Of a stretch of DNA of 64,000 nt, positions 46,433 through 55,317 are shown piece by piece (the first letter of the stretch is position 1; each line of letters begins with the position of its first letter). The DNA is from Pelomonas sp. Root1237 (lineage in GTDB: Bacteria > Pseudomonadota > Gammaproteobacteria > Burkholderiales > Burkholderiaceae_C). The translations under genes were made by a program, and so were the position numbers. The notes below the pieces were generated by a model that saw nothing but the letters and a program-made list of their open reading frames with translations, was not told where the DNA came from and did no database searches. Location of the stretch: positions 571,845-635,844 of the forward strand of contig NZ_LMDK01000001.1 of NCBI RefSeq assembly GCF_001425055.1, read 5' to 3'.

Positions 46433-47074
46433 TCACCCCACGGTTCGTGCGGCCAGCACCGGGAAAAGCTTGATGAGGCCGTCGGCCAGCAGCTCCACCG
46501 CCAGCGCGGCAAGGATGAGGCCCATCAGCCGCGTCATGATGTTGATGCCGGTCTGGCCCAGCACCTTGGCGATCTTGCTGGACGCGGAGAAGACCACGAA
46601 GGTGACGAGGGCGACGACAACGCCATAGCCGCAAAGCACGGCCAGCTCCCACCAGACGCGCGTCTTGTCGGCGTAGATGACCATGGTGGAGATGGTGGCC
46701 GGGCCGGTCAGCAGCGGGATGGCCAGCGGCACGACGGCGATGCTGGCGCCGGCGTCGGCCTTGGTGTTGCCCTCCGACACATCCTCCTTGCGCGCCTCGG
46801 CCGGCTGGGCGTTGAGCATCTGCAGCGAGCTGATCAGCAGCAGGCAGCCGCCGCCCACCTGGAAGCTGGCCAGCGAGATGCCAAAGAACTCGATGATCTT
46901 CAGCCCGAACAGCGCGCTCAAGGCGATGACGATGCCGGCCGTGCTGGCGCTGACGAGGATGGTCTTGCGCCGCTGCGTGCGCGAAAAGGCGGACGTGAAG
47001 TGGATGAAGAAGGGCACCACGCCGACCGGATTCACGATGGCCAACAGCGCGACGAGGGGCTTGTAGATGTCCAT
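46433..47074 (-). CDS. MarC-family membrane protein
   Basis: 213 residues with six membrane helices, LAIVNPVGVVPFF near the start and PLAIPLLTGPATIST in the middle, which define MarC/NAAT proteins. The substrate and role are uncertain. It heads the run into the nitronate monooxygenase gene. Confidence 0.92.
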   Translation of the reverse strand: MDIYKPLVALLAIVNPVGVVPFFIHFTSAFSRTQRRKTILVSASTAGIVIALSALFGLKIIEFFGISLASFQVGGGCLLLISSLQMLNAQPAEARKEDVSEGNTKADAGASIAVVPLAIPLLTGPATISTMVIYADKTRVWWELAVLCGYGVVVALVTFVVFSASSKIAKVLGQTGINIMTRLMGLILAALAVELLADGLIKLFPVLAARTVG

Positions 47075-47119
47075 GGCGACTGATTGTGGCGGGCCCCGAT
47101 GCTGTCAAGGCCGAAAAAC

Positions 47120-47899
47120 TCAAGCCTCTGCGTGTTCGCGCAGGGTGCGCAGATAGTCCAGCCCTGCCGCGCCGCGGCAACCCCACCAGCTGAGCAGTTC
47201 GCCGTCGACCAACTGCACGCGTGCCTGCGGGCACAGCGCCTGCGCCGCGGCGATATGCGCAGCACCGAAGCGATAAGGCTCGGAGCTCAGCAGCACGCGG
47301 TCGATGTCGCGAAGCCAGGCTTCATCGCCCGCAAGCGCAGGGTAGCGGCCGGCGCCGTGCTCGCCGCCCAGCACGTCGGGCCAGGTGCGCCAGCCGACTT
47401 CAACCAGCAGCGTCGAGACATAGGTGTCGCGCGCCACCGTCATCCATGGGTCGCGCCAGATCAGGTAGAGCACGTTCTCGCCGGGCCAGACCCGCTCGCG
47501 GCAGCGGGCCAGTGCGGCGTTGAACTCGGCCGACAGCGCCGCGGCGCGTTCGTTGACGCCCGGCTCGTCGGCAAAGGCAGCGCGCAACTGCTCGAACAGC
47601 GCCAGGTTGTCCTCGGGCCGGCTCGGGTGGGTCACGATGACCTCGGGCACGAACCCCCGCAGCGCTTCGGCGGTTTCCAGCCGGTTCTCGTCCACGTTGA
47701 CGATGACATGGGTGGGCGCGAGCTTTCTCAGCTTGGCCAGGTTCACGTCCTTGGTGCCACCCACCTTGGCAACGGTGGCAACCACCTCGGCGGGGTGGAT
47801 GCAAAAACCGGTCCGGGCCACCAAGCGATGGCCCAGCCCCAAGGCGACCAGCGTCTCCGTCGCGCTTGGCACGAGCGACGCGATTCGGGGCGACGTCAT
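47120..47899 (-). CDS. Helical-backbone metal receptor (BtuF-like)
   Basis: 259 residues without a signal peptide. It starts MTSPRIASLVPSATETLVAL, the opening of BtuF/HutB-like periplasmic binding folds, and has SRPEDNLALFEQ, then YPALAGDEAWLRD and LLSSEPYRF. The lack of an export signal suggests a cytosolic member of the family. It may bind a corrinoid or metal chelate. The start overlaps the preceding membrane protein gene by ATGA. Confidence 0.82.
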   Translation of the reverse strand: MTSPRIASLVPSATETLVALGLGHRLVARTGFCIHPAEVVATVAKVGGTKDVNLAKLRKLAPTHVIVNVDENRLETAEALRGFVPEVIVTHPSRPEDNLALFEQLRAAFADEPGVNERAAALSAEFNAALARCRERVWPGENVLYLIWRDPWMTVARDTYVSTLLVEVGWRTWPDVLGGEHGAGRYPALAGDEAWLRDIDRVLLSSEPYRFGAAHIAAAQALCPQARVQLVDGELLSWWGCRGAAGLDYLRTLREHAEA

Positions 47900-48795
47900 T
47901 CCGCTTCGGTCACTGCCAGATAAACGGCACAGCAGCCGCGCAGCCAGACCAGGGTCGGCAGCACCAGGGCGATGGCGAACACGACGCCGCCGCCGATCAA
48001 TGCAGCCAGGCCCAGCGCGCCGCCCTGCAGCGGCACGCCACTGGCTCCCAGGCCGCGCGGCCCCAAGCCCATGACGCCGGCCAGCAACTGGTTGGCGGGC
48101 AGCTCCACACCCGCGCCGAGGATAGCCAGGCCGGCCACCATCCGCCCGCCGCTGACGACGACGAAGCTGACGGCCGCCGTGGCCAGCGCCGTCATCAGGT
48201 AGACGGCGGCCATCAGCAGCGCCGTTTCGGGCAGGCCGTGACGCAGGCGCTCGCGCAAAAAAACCAGCACGCCGGCGCTGCGCCGCCCCGCCCACACCGC
48301 TGGCCCCGCCAGAGGTCCGACGAGAACGACCAGGACGAAGCTGATGCCGCCCAGCACCAGCACGCCAGCCGGCAGCACGACGGCCAGCAGAGGCGCGCCG
48401 ACGACCGGCCAATGCGTCGCCCACAGCAGCCCGGCGAGCACCAGGGCGGCCGCGCCGGCCAGGGCCAGGCAGGCCAACAGGGCGAGCAGCACGCGATGGC
48501 CGCTGCGCAGGGCGTCCGAGAGCGCGTCCTGAGGGTCGCGCACGGGCAGGCCGCGCGCCTGGTCCATCAGCATCAGACCCGTCGCATTGACGCTGAAAAA
48601 AGCGACAGCCAAGGCCAGCCCCACCCAGAGCGCGCTCAAGAGGCCTTGATCGCGCGCCAAGGCTGACTGGGCCATGGCCAGCAGCAGGCCGGCGGCGCAA
48701 AAACCGGCCAGCAGTGCATAGAGGGCGCGCAGATTGCGCGGCGCGTCGACGCTGGCGAGCACGCGGGTGAGGGGAACGAGCAGGCTGGTTGTCAT
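47896..48795 (-). CDS. Polytopic membrane protein, unknown
   Basis: 299 residues from the ATG at 48795, with six to seven hydrophobic segments. No family signature is recognised. Its stop overlaps the start of the BtuF-like gene, so the two proteins are probably made together, and it might be a partner membrane component. Confidence 0.65.
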   Translation of the reverse strand: MTTSLLVPLTRVLASVDAPRNLRALYALLAGFCAAGLLLAMAQSALARDQGLLSALWVGLALAVAFFSVNATGLMLMDQARGLPVRDPQDALSDALRSGHRVLLALLACLALAGAAALVLAGLLWATHWPVVGAPLLAVVLPAGVLVLGGISFVLVVLVGPLAGPAVWAGRRSAGVLVFLRERLRHGLPETALLMAAVYLMTALATAAVSFVVVSGGRMVAGLAILGAGVELPANQLLAGVMGLGPRGLGASGVPLQGGALGLAALIGGGVVFAIALVLPTLVWLRGCCAVYLAVTEAE

Positions 48796-49029
48796 GAATT
48801 CGGGTGGGGCGGGGCGATGGTATCGATGACGGGACCGTGATGGCTCCCAGGCGCCAGGGTTTGTGCTAGCTCTGAAAAACAACACTTGCCGGAGTGGCGT
48901 TCCGCAATCTCTTTACCCCGCCACCATAATCAATTGCCTGTGTCTGGACGCCGCACCTTCGCTTGAATGGTTCACGTAGGGTTGAAGCTCCACATGGTTT
49001 TTTGGTTTTGAGTAGAGAAGGGCTTCCCC

Positions 49030-49581
49030 ATGGGAAACAAGCTTTATGTGGGCAATCTGGCCTACAGCGTGCGTGACGAATCGCTGCAAGAATCGTTCGG
49101 TCAATTTGGTACGGTGACCTCCGCGAAGGTCATGATGGACCGCGAGACGGGCCGTTCCAAGGGTTTTGGTTTCGTCGAAATGGGTTCGGACGCTGAGGCG
49201 CAAGCAGCCATCAACGGCATGAACGGCCAGGCCCTCGAAGGCCGCGCCATCGTCGTCAACGAGGCTCGTCCTCGTGAAGAGCGTCCGGGCGGCTTCGGCG
49301 GCGGCGGTGGCCGTTCCGGCGGTGGCGGCTTTGGTGGTGGTGGCGGCTACGGCGGCGGCGGCGGTGGTGGCCGTTCCGGCGGCGGCGGCTACGGCGGCGG
49401 CGGTAGCAGCGGCGGTGGCGGCGGCTACGGTGGTGGTGGCGGCTACGGTGGTGGCGGCGGTGGCCGCTCCGGCGGTGGCGGCGGCTATGGCGGCGGCGGC
49501 GGTGGCCGCTCCGGCGGTGGCGGCGGCTACGGTGGTGGCGGCGGTGGCTACGGCGGCGGTGGCCGTTCCGGCGGCTATTGA
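49030..49581 (+). CDS. RRM RNA-binding protein with glycine-rich tail
   Basis: 183 residues. An RRM (about 3-80) has RNP2 LYVGNL and RNP1 KGFGFVEM. A long Gly/Tyr/Arg/Ser tail of repeated GGGGGYGG and GRSGG units follows. These bacterial glycine-rich RRM proteins are often cold-induced and bind RNA. A GAAGGG site precedes the ATG. The leader is about 230 bases long and a strong terminator follows. The tail may drive condensation, as low-complexity RGG/YG tails do, but that is inference. Confidence 0.92.
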   Translation: MGNKLYVGNLAYSVRDESLQESFGQFGTVTSAKVMMDRETGRSKGFGFVEMGSDAEAQAAINGMNGQALEGRAIVVNEARPREERPGGFGGGGGRSGGGGFGGGGGYGGGGGGGRSGGGGYGGGGSSGGGGGYGGGGGYGGGGGGRSGGGGGYGGGGGGRSGGGGGYGGGGGGYGGGGRSGGY

Positions 49582-49608
49582 TCCCACAGCCTCGCAAGAG
49601 ATCTGAGC

Positions 49609-49640
49609 AAAGCGCCCTTTCGGGCGCTTTGTCTTTTCTG
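49609..49640 (+). terminator. Terminator after RRM gene, probably bidirectional
   Basis: A 9-bp stem AAAGCGCCC (49609-49617) with GGGCGCTTT (49622-49630), then GTCTTTTCTG. It lies between two convergent genes and could serve both. Confidence 0.9.
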
Positions 49641-49651
49641 GGGCTGCATCT

Positions 49652-51961
49652 CTAGAACCCCAGCGTCGCCTTGGCGAAAACCTCGCTGGCGCGCACGGCA
49701 CCTGGCTGTTCACGAGCCCGGTTCAGGCCCAGGCTGATGATGCGGCTCAGGCCCACACGGTGCTGGAACATCACCGACAGCACCCGCGCCCTGTCGTCCT
49801 GCGTAGCCAAGGTCGTGCCGGTGTCGGCGCGGCGGTTGAAGCGGGTCTGCTGCTGGATGAGCCGAAGGGAATCGCGCGGGCTCAGGTGCAAGACGACCAA
49901 GCTCTGGGCGCTGCGGTCCGTGAAGGCGCGGCGCCCGTCGGGCGCGTCAATCCAGGCCAGGCCGAAGCGCTGCTCGAACTCCAGCCACAACCCGGCGGGC
50001 AGCGGCAGGCGCATCTGGGCGTGGATCTGGGCTTGTGCGCCCAGGCCGACGCGATCGGCATCGACGTCCAGGCGCCGGCCCCATTCCACCTCGGCATCCA
50101 CGTAGTTCAGCAGTTCGCCCGGGTTGGACTCGATGCCGATCAGCAGCGTGCGCGTCGCATGCAGCGGGCCGCCGCTCCGAGCGCGGTGGCTGTCCAGGCC
50201 AACATGGCCCCAAACGCCGGTGTTGCGTGCGGCGGCGAACCAGAAGCCTGGCTGGAAGAGGCGGTCGACCACCTGCCCGGCCGCAACACCGAGCACGGGG
50301 TCGGCCAGCGTGCGCGTCTCCTGCAGCTTCAATTGCGCCTCGTGGTCATGCATGTCGATGCCGGCGAACTCCCGTGGCCCCAGGCGCAGATAGCCGAAGG
50401 CCGACGCACGGCGAATGCCGCTCTGGTTGACGAAGCCGTTGTCATTGGCAAAGCGCGGGCTGATTTCCTCGATGTTGACGTTGGCCGCCCAGTCGGCATC
50501 CCGGTGGCGCCAGGCCGCCCAGGCGCGGTGGCCGCGTTCGCGGCTCACGCGCAGTACCTGGCCGTCGGCGTCCAGGCCCAGCGTCGTATCGGACAGCAGC
50601 AGATGGCCGCGCCATTGGTCGCTGTCGCCGGCACGCCAGACAGCGTCGCTGCCGATGACCTGAGTCGTCAGCCCCTTGCCAAAGTCGCGTAGCGACACCA
50701 GGCCCGCCAGGCCGAGGTCGCCAAGTTGCGTGCGGCCGCGCGCGAAGCTGGCCTGGGAGCCGCGTGGCTGCACGCCGCTGCGCGTCGCAAAGGCACCGGC
50801 GCGCAACACCGTTCCGCCGCCGGCGTCGCGCAGATTCAGGGCCGTGGCCTCGGCGCCAGCGCCGCGCCAGGTGGCGCGCAGGCCCCAGTCGGGGTCGGTG
50901 ATGGCGCGCGTGTAGAAGGCCGCGAGGCTGCGGTTCTCGCCCGATTCGTCGGGCTGGGTCGGACCGACGACGTCGGCGCTCTCCAGGAAGAAGGGGCGCT
51001 TCTCGGGCACGCTGAGCGCAAAGCGCGTGTTGCCGGCGAGCTGGGGCGCGTCGAGTTCGACCTGGGAGAAATCGGGATTGAGCGTCGCGTCCAGCACCCA
51101 GTCAGCGCGCGGCCGCCACTTGAACTCGGCGCCCAGCGAGGCCTTGCGCGTGCGGCGGGTGCCACTCTCGTCGCTGCTGTCGCGCGTCGAGCGCACTGTC
51201 AGCTCGGGCCGAAAGCCGATGAAGCTGCGTTCGCGCACCTGTTCGACGAGATCGCCCAGGCCATCGAGCGGCTGCAACTCGGCGATGAAGCTCAGCGCGT
51301 CCTTGTTCAGAGCCGGCGAGCTGACGTTGAGCGTACGGTCGTCGCGCGGGATGTTGCGCGCGACCATGATGCGCCAGGGTGCACCGCCGTCGTGCGGGAA
51401 CCTGAGCGCCGCGATGGGCCAGCGCAGCTCGATGCTGTAGCCGTCGGGCAGGCGGGTCGCGGCGGCATGGATGTCGAAGTCTGGCGCCGAGTCCTCGGTG
51501 TCCTCTTCGGCCGCGAACAGGCCGTCCTCGACGCCGCCGGCCGCACTGACTCGCACGTACTGAGCCGTGCGGCGATGGCCGACGGGGTCGATGAAGACGG
51601 AGACGAAGTCCTGGTCGGCCTTGACCTGGTCGCGTCGGGCCAGCGGGGCGCGGATGCGGCTGGGTTCGGGGTCCCAGGCGCGGATGCCAAAGATGAGGGC
51701 GTCCTCGGTGACGAGAACCTGCACCGTCGTTCGCCAGCGCGCGGCCTGCTTGTCGGCGGGCAGGAACTGCGCAAAGCGTTCGTAGACGGGCGCGCGCAGC
51801 CAGGCCGCGTCATCCAGCTGCCCGTCAATGACAGGCGTGGCTTCGCCGGCTGCGAGGCGCAGGGCGGTGGGGTGTTGAAGTTCGGGGGTGTTGCCCCAGG
51901 CGGGCAGGGCCAGGGCGCAAAGGCCCAGGGCCATGCCCGAGCCGAGAAGGCGAAAAATCAT
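49652..51961 (-). CDS. DUF5916/CBM9-like outer-membrane protein
   Basis: 769 residues from the ATG at 51961 with a signal peptide (about 1-24). The N-terminal carbohydrate-binding family 9-like domain (about 30-225, TPVIDGQLDDAAW and YSIELRWPIAALRF) is followed by a DUF5916 region rich in aromatic and alternating residues, ending in FAKATLGF, a beta-barrel C-terminus. It is likely an outer-membrane barrel with a periplasmic or surface lectin-like domain. The ligand is unknown. An 8-codon ORF with a strong ribosome site lies upstream. Confidence 0.82.
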   Translation of the reverse strand: MIFRLLGSGMALGLCALALPAWGNTPELQHPTALRLAAGEATPVIDGQLDDAAWLRAPVYERFAQFLPADKQAARWRTTVQVLVTEDALIFGIRAWDPEPSRIRAPLARRDQVKADQDFVSVFIDPVGHRRTAQYVRVSAAGGVEDGLFAAEEDTEDSAPDFDIHAAATRLPDGYSIELRWPIAALRFPHDGGAPWRIMVARNIPRDDRTLNVSSPALNKDALSFIAELQPLDGLGDLVEQVRERSFIGFRPELTVRSTRDSSDESGTRRTRKASLGAEFKWRPRADWVLDATLNPDFSQVELDAPQLAGNTRFALSVPEKRPFFLESADVVGPTQPDESGENRSLAAFYTRAITDPDWGLRATWRGAGAEATALNLRDAGGGTVLRAGAFATRSGVQPRGSQASFARGRTQLGDLGLAGLVSLRDFGKGLTTQVIGSDAVWRAGDSDQWRGHLLLSDTTLGLDADGQVLRVSRERGHRAWAAWRHRDADWAANVNIEEISPRFANDNGFVNQSGIRRASAFGYLRLGPREFAGIDMHDHEAQLKLQETRTLADPVLGVAAGQVVDRLFQPGFWFAAARNTGVWGHVGLDSHRARSGGPLHATRTLLIGIESNPGELLNYVDAEVEWGRRLDVDADRVGLGAQAQIHAQMRLPLPAGLWLEFEQRFGLAWIDAPDGRRAFTDRSAQSLVVLHLSPRDSLRLIQQQTRFNRRADTGTTLATQDDRARVLSVMFQHRVGLSRIISLGLNRAREQPGAVRASEVFAKATLGF

Positions 51962-52078
51962 GAATTTCGTCCGAGGTCGGCCGCCGAACGGGGCCGCAGG
52001 AATCAATGGGCTGGCGCCGTCAGCGGTGGACGCGCAGCAGCGAGCGGGCGGCGCTGAAACGATGTTCAGCGCGCGGGC

Positions 52079-52105
52079 TTAGCAGGGGTGAAGCACCTTG
52101 GCCAT
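52079..52105 (-). CDS. Possible leader peptide MAKVLHPC
   Basis: Eight codons ending in TAA, with a consensus GAGGAGG ribosome site (52111-52117) 5 bases before the ATG, which is stronger than that of most genes here. It lies between the SDR gene and the DUF5916 gene, 117 bases before the latter. Its position suits a regulatory leader. It may also be a chance or residual start. I do not recognise the peptide. Confidence 0.4.
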   Translation of the reverse strand: MAKVLHPC

Positions 52106-52184
52106 GATGTCCTCCTCGGCTGCAACGGCAGCTCTCGGGTCGAAGGCGCGCAGTGTAGCCACGGCGCGCGGGCCGTGAACAGCC

Positions 52185-52958
52185 CTATTCGCTCGCCCGC
52201 TTCTTCCGCGGCCGGCTGCCCAGTGCCCGGTCGTAGAGCCAGTTGGGCAATATCCGCAGCAGCTTGGCCAGCACACCCATCTGCCACGGAATGACGCGGT
52301 AGCTGACCTGGGCGCGGATGGCGCGCACGGCCTGGTCGGCGAAGTCGTCGACCTGCATCAGGAAGGGCATGCTGTAGCGGTTGCCGCGCGTCAGCGGTGT
52401 GTCGATATAGCCCGGCAGCAGGGTGACGACGCTCACCCCGAAGGGGCGGCATTCGCCGCGCAGGCTTTCGCAGTAGGCGACGACGGCGGACTTGCTGGCG
52501 CTGTAGGCACCATGCCCCGGCAGGCCGCGGATGGCCGCGACGCTGGCGACGCCGACCAGCGTGCCCGAGCGGCGCCCGTTCATCGCCGCGACGAAGGGAT
52601 GGAAGGTCGCGGCCAGGCCGACGTTGTTGGTCTCGAAGGTGCGGCGCATCACCTCGAGGTCGTCGAAGTGGGCCGTGTCCATGCCGATGCTGATGCCCGC
52701 ATTGGCGATGACCACATCCGGCAGTCCTTGCGCGGTGATGCACTCGCGGCCGATGCGGGCCATGGCGTCCAGGTCGGCAACGTCCGCGCCGTAGACATTG
52801 AAGCGGGCCGCGTCGAGCTTCTGCTCGGCCGCCCAGCGTTCGACCTCGGCGGTGCGGCGCGCGACCAGTGCGAGGCGTGCGCCGTCGCGGTAGTAGCGCA
52901 GGGCCAGGGCCTGGCCGATGCCGCTGGACGCGCCGGTGATGAAGACCAGCTCGCTCAT
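52185..52958 (-). CDS. Short-chain dehydrogenase/reductase
   Basis: 257 residues. The classical SDR cofactor motif TGASSGIGQ is at about 8-16, NAG at about 86-88, and the catalytic Ser and YSASK (about 151-155). The C-terminal extension is basic (RPRKKRASE) after a hydrophobic helix. Its start overlaps the lptC stop. Substrate is unknown; it occupies the position where lptA often follows lptC. Confidence 0.9.
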   Translation of the reverse strand: MSELVFITGASSGIGQALALRYYRDGARLALVARRTAEVERWAAEQKLDAARFNVYGADVADLDAMARIGRECITAQGLPDVVIANAGISIGMDTAHFDDLEVMRRTFETNNVGLAATFHPFVAAMNGRRSGTLVGVASVAAIRGLPGHGAYSASKSAVVAYCESLRGECRPFGVSVVTLLPGYIDTPLTRGNRYSMPFLMQVDDFADQAVRAIRAQVSYRVIPWQMGVLAKLLRILPNWLYDRALGSRPRKKRASE

Positions 52959-53614
52959 TTCGGGGCCTTGGAGACGATTTGCCCCTGCGCCCTGCCCGTG
53001 AAGTGGACCTGGCCGGTCAGGTGACGGTACTCGAAGTTCTGCGCGTGCAGCGTCGAGCTGCCCTGGCGGATGGTGACCGGCAGGTGCGAGCGCAGGATCT
53101 CGCTGTTGGACAGGGCCTGCAGGAACTCGCCACGCACCTCGAGCTGGGCCGGCGCGTTCTCGCCGGCGCCGGGTGGCAGGCGGCGCAGGTGGACGTTGCC
53201 GAGCAGCTGCATGTCGCTGCCGTCGCCATTGCTGAGGGCGCGCTTGGCGTCGGCGATGGCCAGGCTGCCGTCCGGCCCGATGGCACGCACGCGGACCTCG
53301 TCGATCTCGACGGTGTCGGTGTCCGGGTAGTGGCGCAGTTCGGCGCCGGCGATCTGCACATGCAGCCGCCCATCGGCGCCGATGCGCTGGATCTCGAAGT
53401 TGGCCATGCGGTAGTCGGGCAGATGGCGCGGTGCCGCGACCTCGCCCGGTGCGTCAATCAGCGGCGTGTTCTTCACCAGCCACCAGGTTGCGCTGGCCAG
53501 CGCGGCCATCAGCAGCAGCGGCAGGTAGTTGGACAGCAGGCTCTGCAGCCGCCACAGCATGGGCCTGGGCTTCTGGCGGCGCGGCAGCGGTGCCGGCAAT
53601 GCAACCGGTGTCAC
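52955..53614 (-). CDS. lptC: LPS export protein LptC
   Basis: 219 residues from a GTG at 53614 that overlaps the kdsC stop (GTGA); an ATG at 53560 is the alternative. One membrane helix is followed by the periplasmic LptC beta-jellyroll (DYRMANFEIQRIGADG near its start, LTGQVHFTGRAQGQI near its end). LptC links the LptB2FG transporter to LptA. No lptA or lptB follows in this window. Confidence 0.88.
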   Translation of the reverse strand: MTPVALPAPLPRRQKPRPMLWRLQSLLSNYLPLLLMAALASATWWLVKNTPLIDAPGEVAAPRHLPDYRMANFEIQRIGADGRLHVQIAGAELRHYPDTDTVEIDEVRVRAIGPDGSLAIADAKRALSNGDGSDMQLLGNVHLRRLPPGAGENAPAQLEVRGEFLQALSNSEILRSHLPVTIRQGSSTLHAQNFEYRHLTGQVHFTGRAQGQIVSKAPK

Positions 53615-54192
53615 GAGGCCTTGCCCCCGTCCAGCGTGTCGTGATGAGTGTTGAGCAGACGCTCGTAATGGCCGGCGGCCATCAGCAGCACATCGCAATA
53701 CTCGCGCGCCGCGCCGTAGCCACCGGCGGCGCGCGTGACATGGTGGGCGATGGCCAGTACCTCGGCATGAGCGCCGGGTGGCGCGCAAGCGAAGCCGGCC
53801 CGCGTCATCAGGGGCAGGTCAGGCCAGTCGTCGCCCATGACGGCGACCTCGTCCCAACTGGCGCCTAACTGGGCCAATAGGGGCTCGGCGGCGGCGAGCT
53901 TGTCGCGCGCACCGTAGACAGCGTGCTTCAGATCCAGGTCGGCGACGCGGCGGCGCACGGCCAGGCTGTCTCGGCCGGTGATGATGACCGGCGTGATGCC
54001 GACCTGCTGCAGCGACTTCAGCCCATGGCCGTCCAGCGTGTTGAAGGCCTTGAACCCTTCGCCATGCTCGCCGATGTAGATGCGGCCGTCCGTCAGCACG
54101 CCGTCGACATCGAAGATGGCCAGCTTGATGGCCAGGCCACGGCCTTGCGCCTTGACCAGGAGTTCGGGAGGGAATTTCAGTGCTGGCTTCAC
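53611..54192 (-). CDS. kdsC: KDO-8-phosphate phosphatase KdsC
   Basis: 193 residues. The HAD motif I FDVDGVLTDG is at about 27-36, then ITGRDS and the GDDWPDLPLM motif. It removes phosphate from KDO-8-P in lipid A core synthesis. It follows kdsD by one base and overlaps lptC, giving a coupled kdsD-kdsC-lptC run. Confidence 0.96.
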   Translation of the reverse strand: MKPALKFPPELLVKAQGRGLAIKLAIFDVDGVLTDGRIYIGEHGEGFKAFNTLDGHGLKSLQQVGITPVIITGRDSLAVRRRVADLDLKHAVYGARDKLAAAEPLLAQLGASWDEVAVMGDDWPDLPLMTRAGFACAPPGAHAEVLAIAHHVTRAAGGYGAAREYCDVLLMAAGHYERLLNTHHDTLDGGKAS

Positions 54193-54193
54193 T

Positions 54194-55180
54194 TCAGATC
54201 ACCTTGGCACGCATGAGGTCGTTGATGCTGATGGCGCCGAGCAGGCGCTGGTCGGCATCGACAACCAGGACGACGGTGATGCGCGCGGCTTCCATCAGGT
54301 CGGCCGCGTCCACGGCCAGGGCTTCGGCGCCGACGGTGCGCGGCTTGGCATGGGCGACCTCGGCGGCGGTCAGCGCGCGCAGGTCGCGGCCCTGCTCAAC
54401 CAGGCGGCGCAGGTCGCCGTCCGTAAAGATGCCAAGGACGTGATCGTCGCTGTCGACGATCACGGCCATGCCCAGGGCCTTGGCGCTCATCTCGCGCATC
54501 AGGTCGGTGAAGCCGGTGTCGGCCGCCACGCGGGGCAGGGCGTCGCCACTGCGCATCAGGTCGCGCACGTGCGTCAGCAGCTTGCGGCCCAGAGTGCCGC
54601 CGGGGTGGGAGCGGGCGAAGTCCTCTGCCTTGAAGCCGCGGGTGTCGAGCAGGGCCACGGCGAGGGCGTCGCCCAGGGCCATCTGGGCCGTGGTGCTGGC
54701 CGTGGGCGCGAGCTGCAGCGGGCAGGCCTCCTCGGTGACCGCGCTGTCGAGCACGATGTCGGCATGGGCGGCCAGGCTGGACTGCGGCCGCCCCGTCATG
54801 GCGACGATGGGAATGCCCAGGCGCTTGAGCACGGGCAGGATGGCGTTGAGCTCGTCACTCTCGCCGGAATTGGAGAGAGCCAGCACGACGTCACTGCTGG
54901 TGACCATGCCGAGGTCGCCATGGGCCGCCTCGGCGGGGTGGACGAAGAGGGCGGGCGTGCCGGTGGAGGCCAGCGTCGCGGCGATCTTGCGGCCCACGTG
55001 GCCGCTCTTGCCCATGCCCATGACGGCCACGCGGCCGCGGCAGGCCAGCATCAGCTGCACGGCGCCCGCAAAGGCGTCGCCCAGGCGGGGCGCCAGCTCG
55101 GCGAGGGCACGGGCCTCGACCTCGAGCGCCTGACGGCCGATGCGCACAGCGCGCTCGGCGGCAAAGACGGGAGAACTCAT
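54194..55180 (-). CDS. kdsD: Arabinose-5-phosphate isomerase KdsD
   Basis: 328 residues. A SIS isomerase domain (about 35-190, with GMGKSGHVGRK and LSNSGES) precedes two CBS domains (about 205-328). It converts ribulose-5-phosphate to arabinose-5-phosphate, the first step of KDO synthesis. It heads the leftward LPS run. Confidence 0.96.
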   Translation of the reverse strand: MSSPVFAAERAVRIGRQALEVEARALAELAPRLGDAFAGAVQLMLACRGRVAVMGMGKSGHVGRKIAATLASTGTPALFVHPAEAAHGDLGMVTSSDVVLALSNSGESDELNAILPVLKRLGIPIVAMTGRPQSSLAAHADIVLDSAVTEEACPLQLAPTASTTAQMALGDALAVALLDTRGFKAEDFARSHPGGTLGRKLLTHVRDLMRSGDALPRVAADTGFTDLMREMSAKALGMAVIVDSDDHVLGIFTDGDLRRLVEQGRDLRALTAAEVAHAKPRTVGAEALAVDAADLMEAARITVVLVVDADQRLLGAISINDLMRAKVI

Positions 55181-55317
55181 GAGGCCAGTGTAGACAAGGG
55201 CTCACGCGGGGTAACCGGCGTGGCATTCAGCCGCTTCGCGGGGCAGGTCAGAGCGCGCGTGAGACGCCAGCAAGCAGCAAGCCTGGTGGTTTCGGCGTCA
55301 CCGGACAATGCCGGCCT

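Noticed and set aside
49275-49581. Tandem GGCGGC-rich DNA in the RRM gene as a separate repeat or CRISPR-like array.
   Set aside because: It is in frame and encodes the glycine-rich tail; there are no regular spacers.
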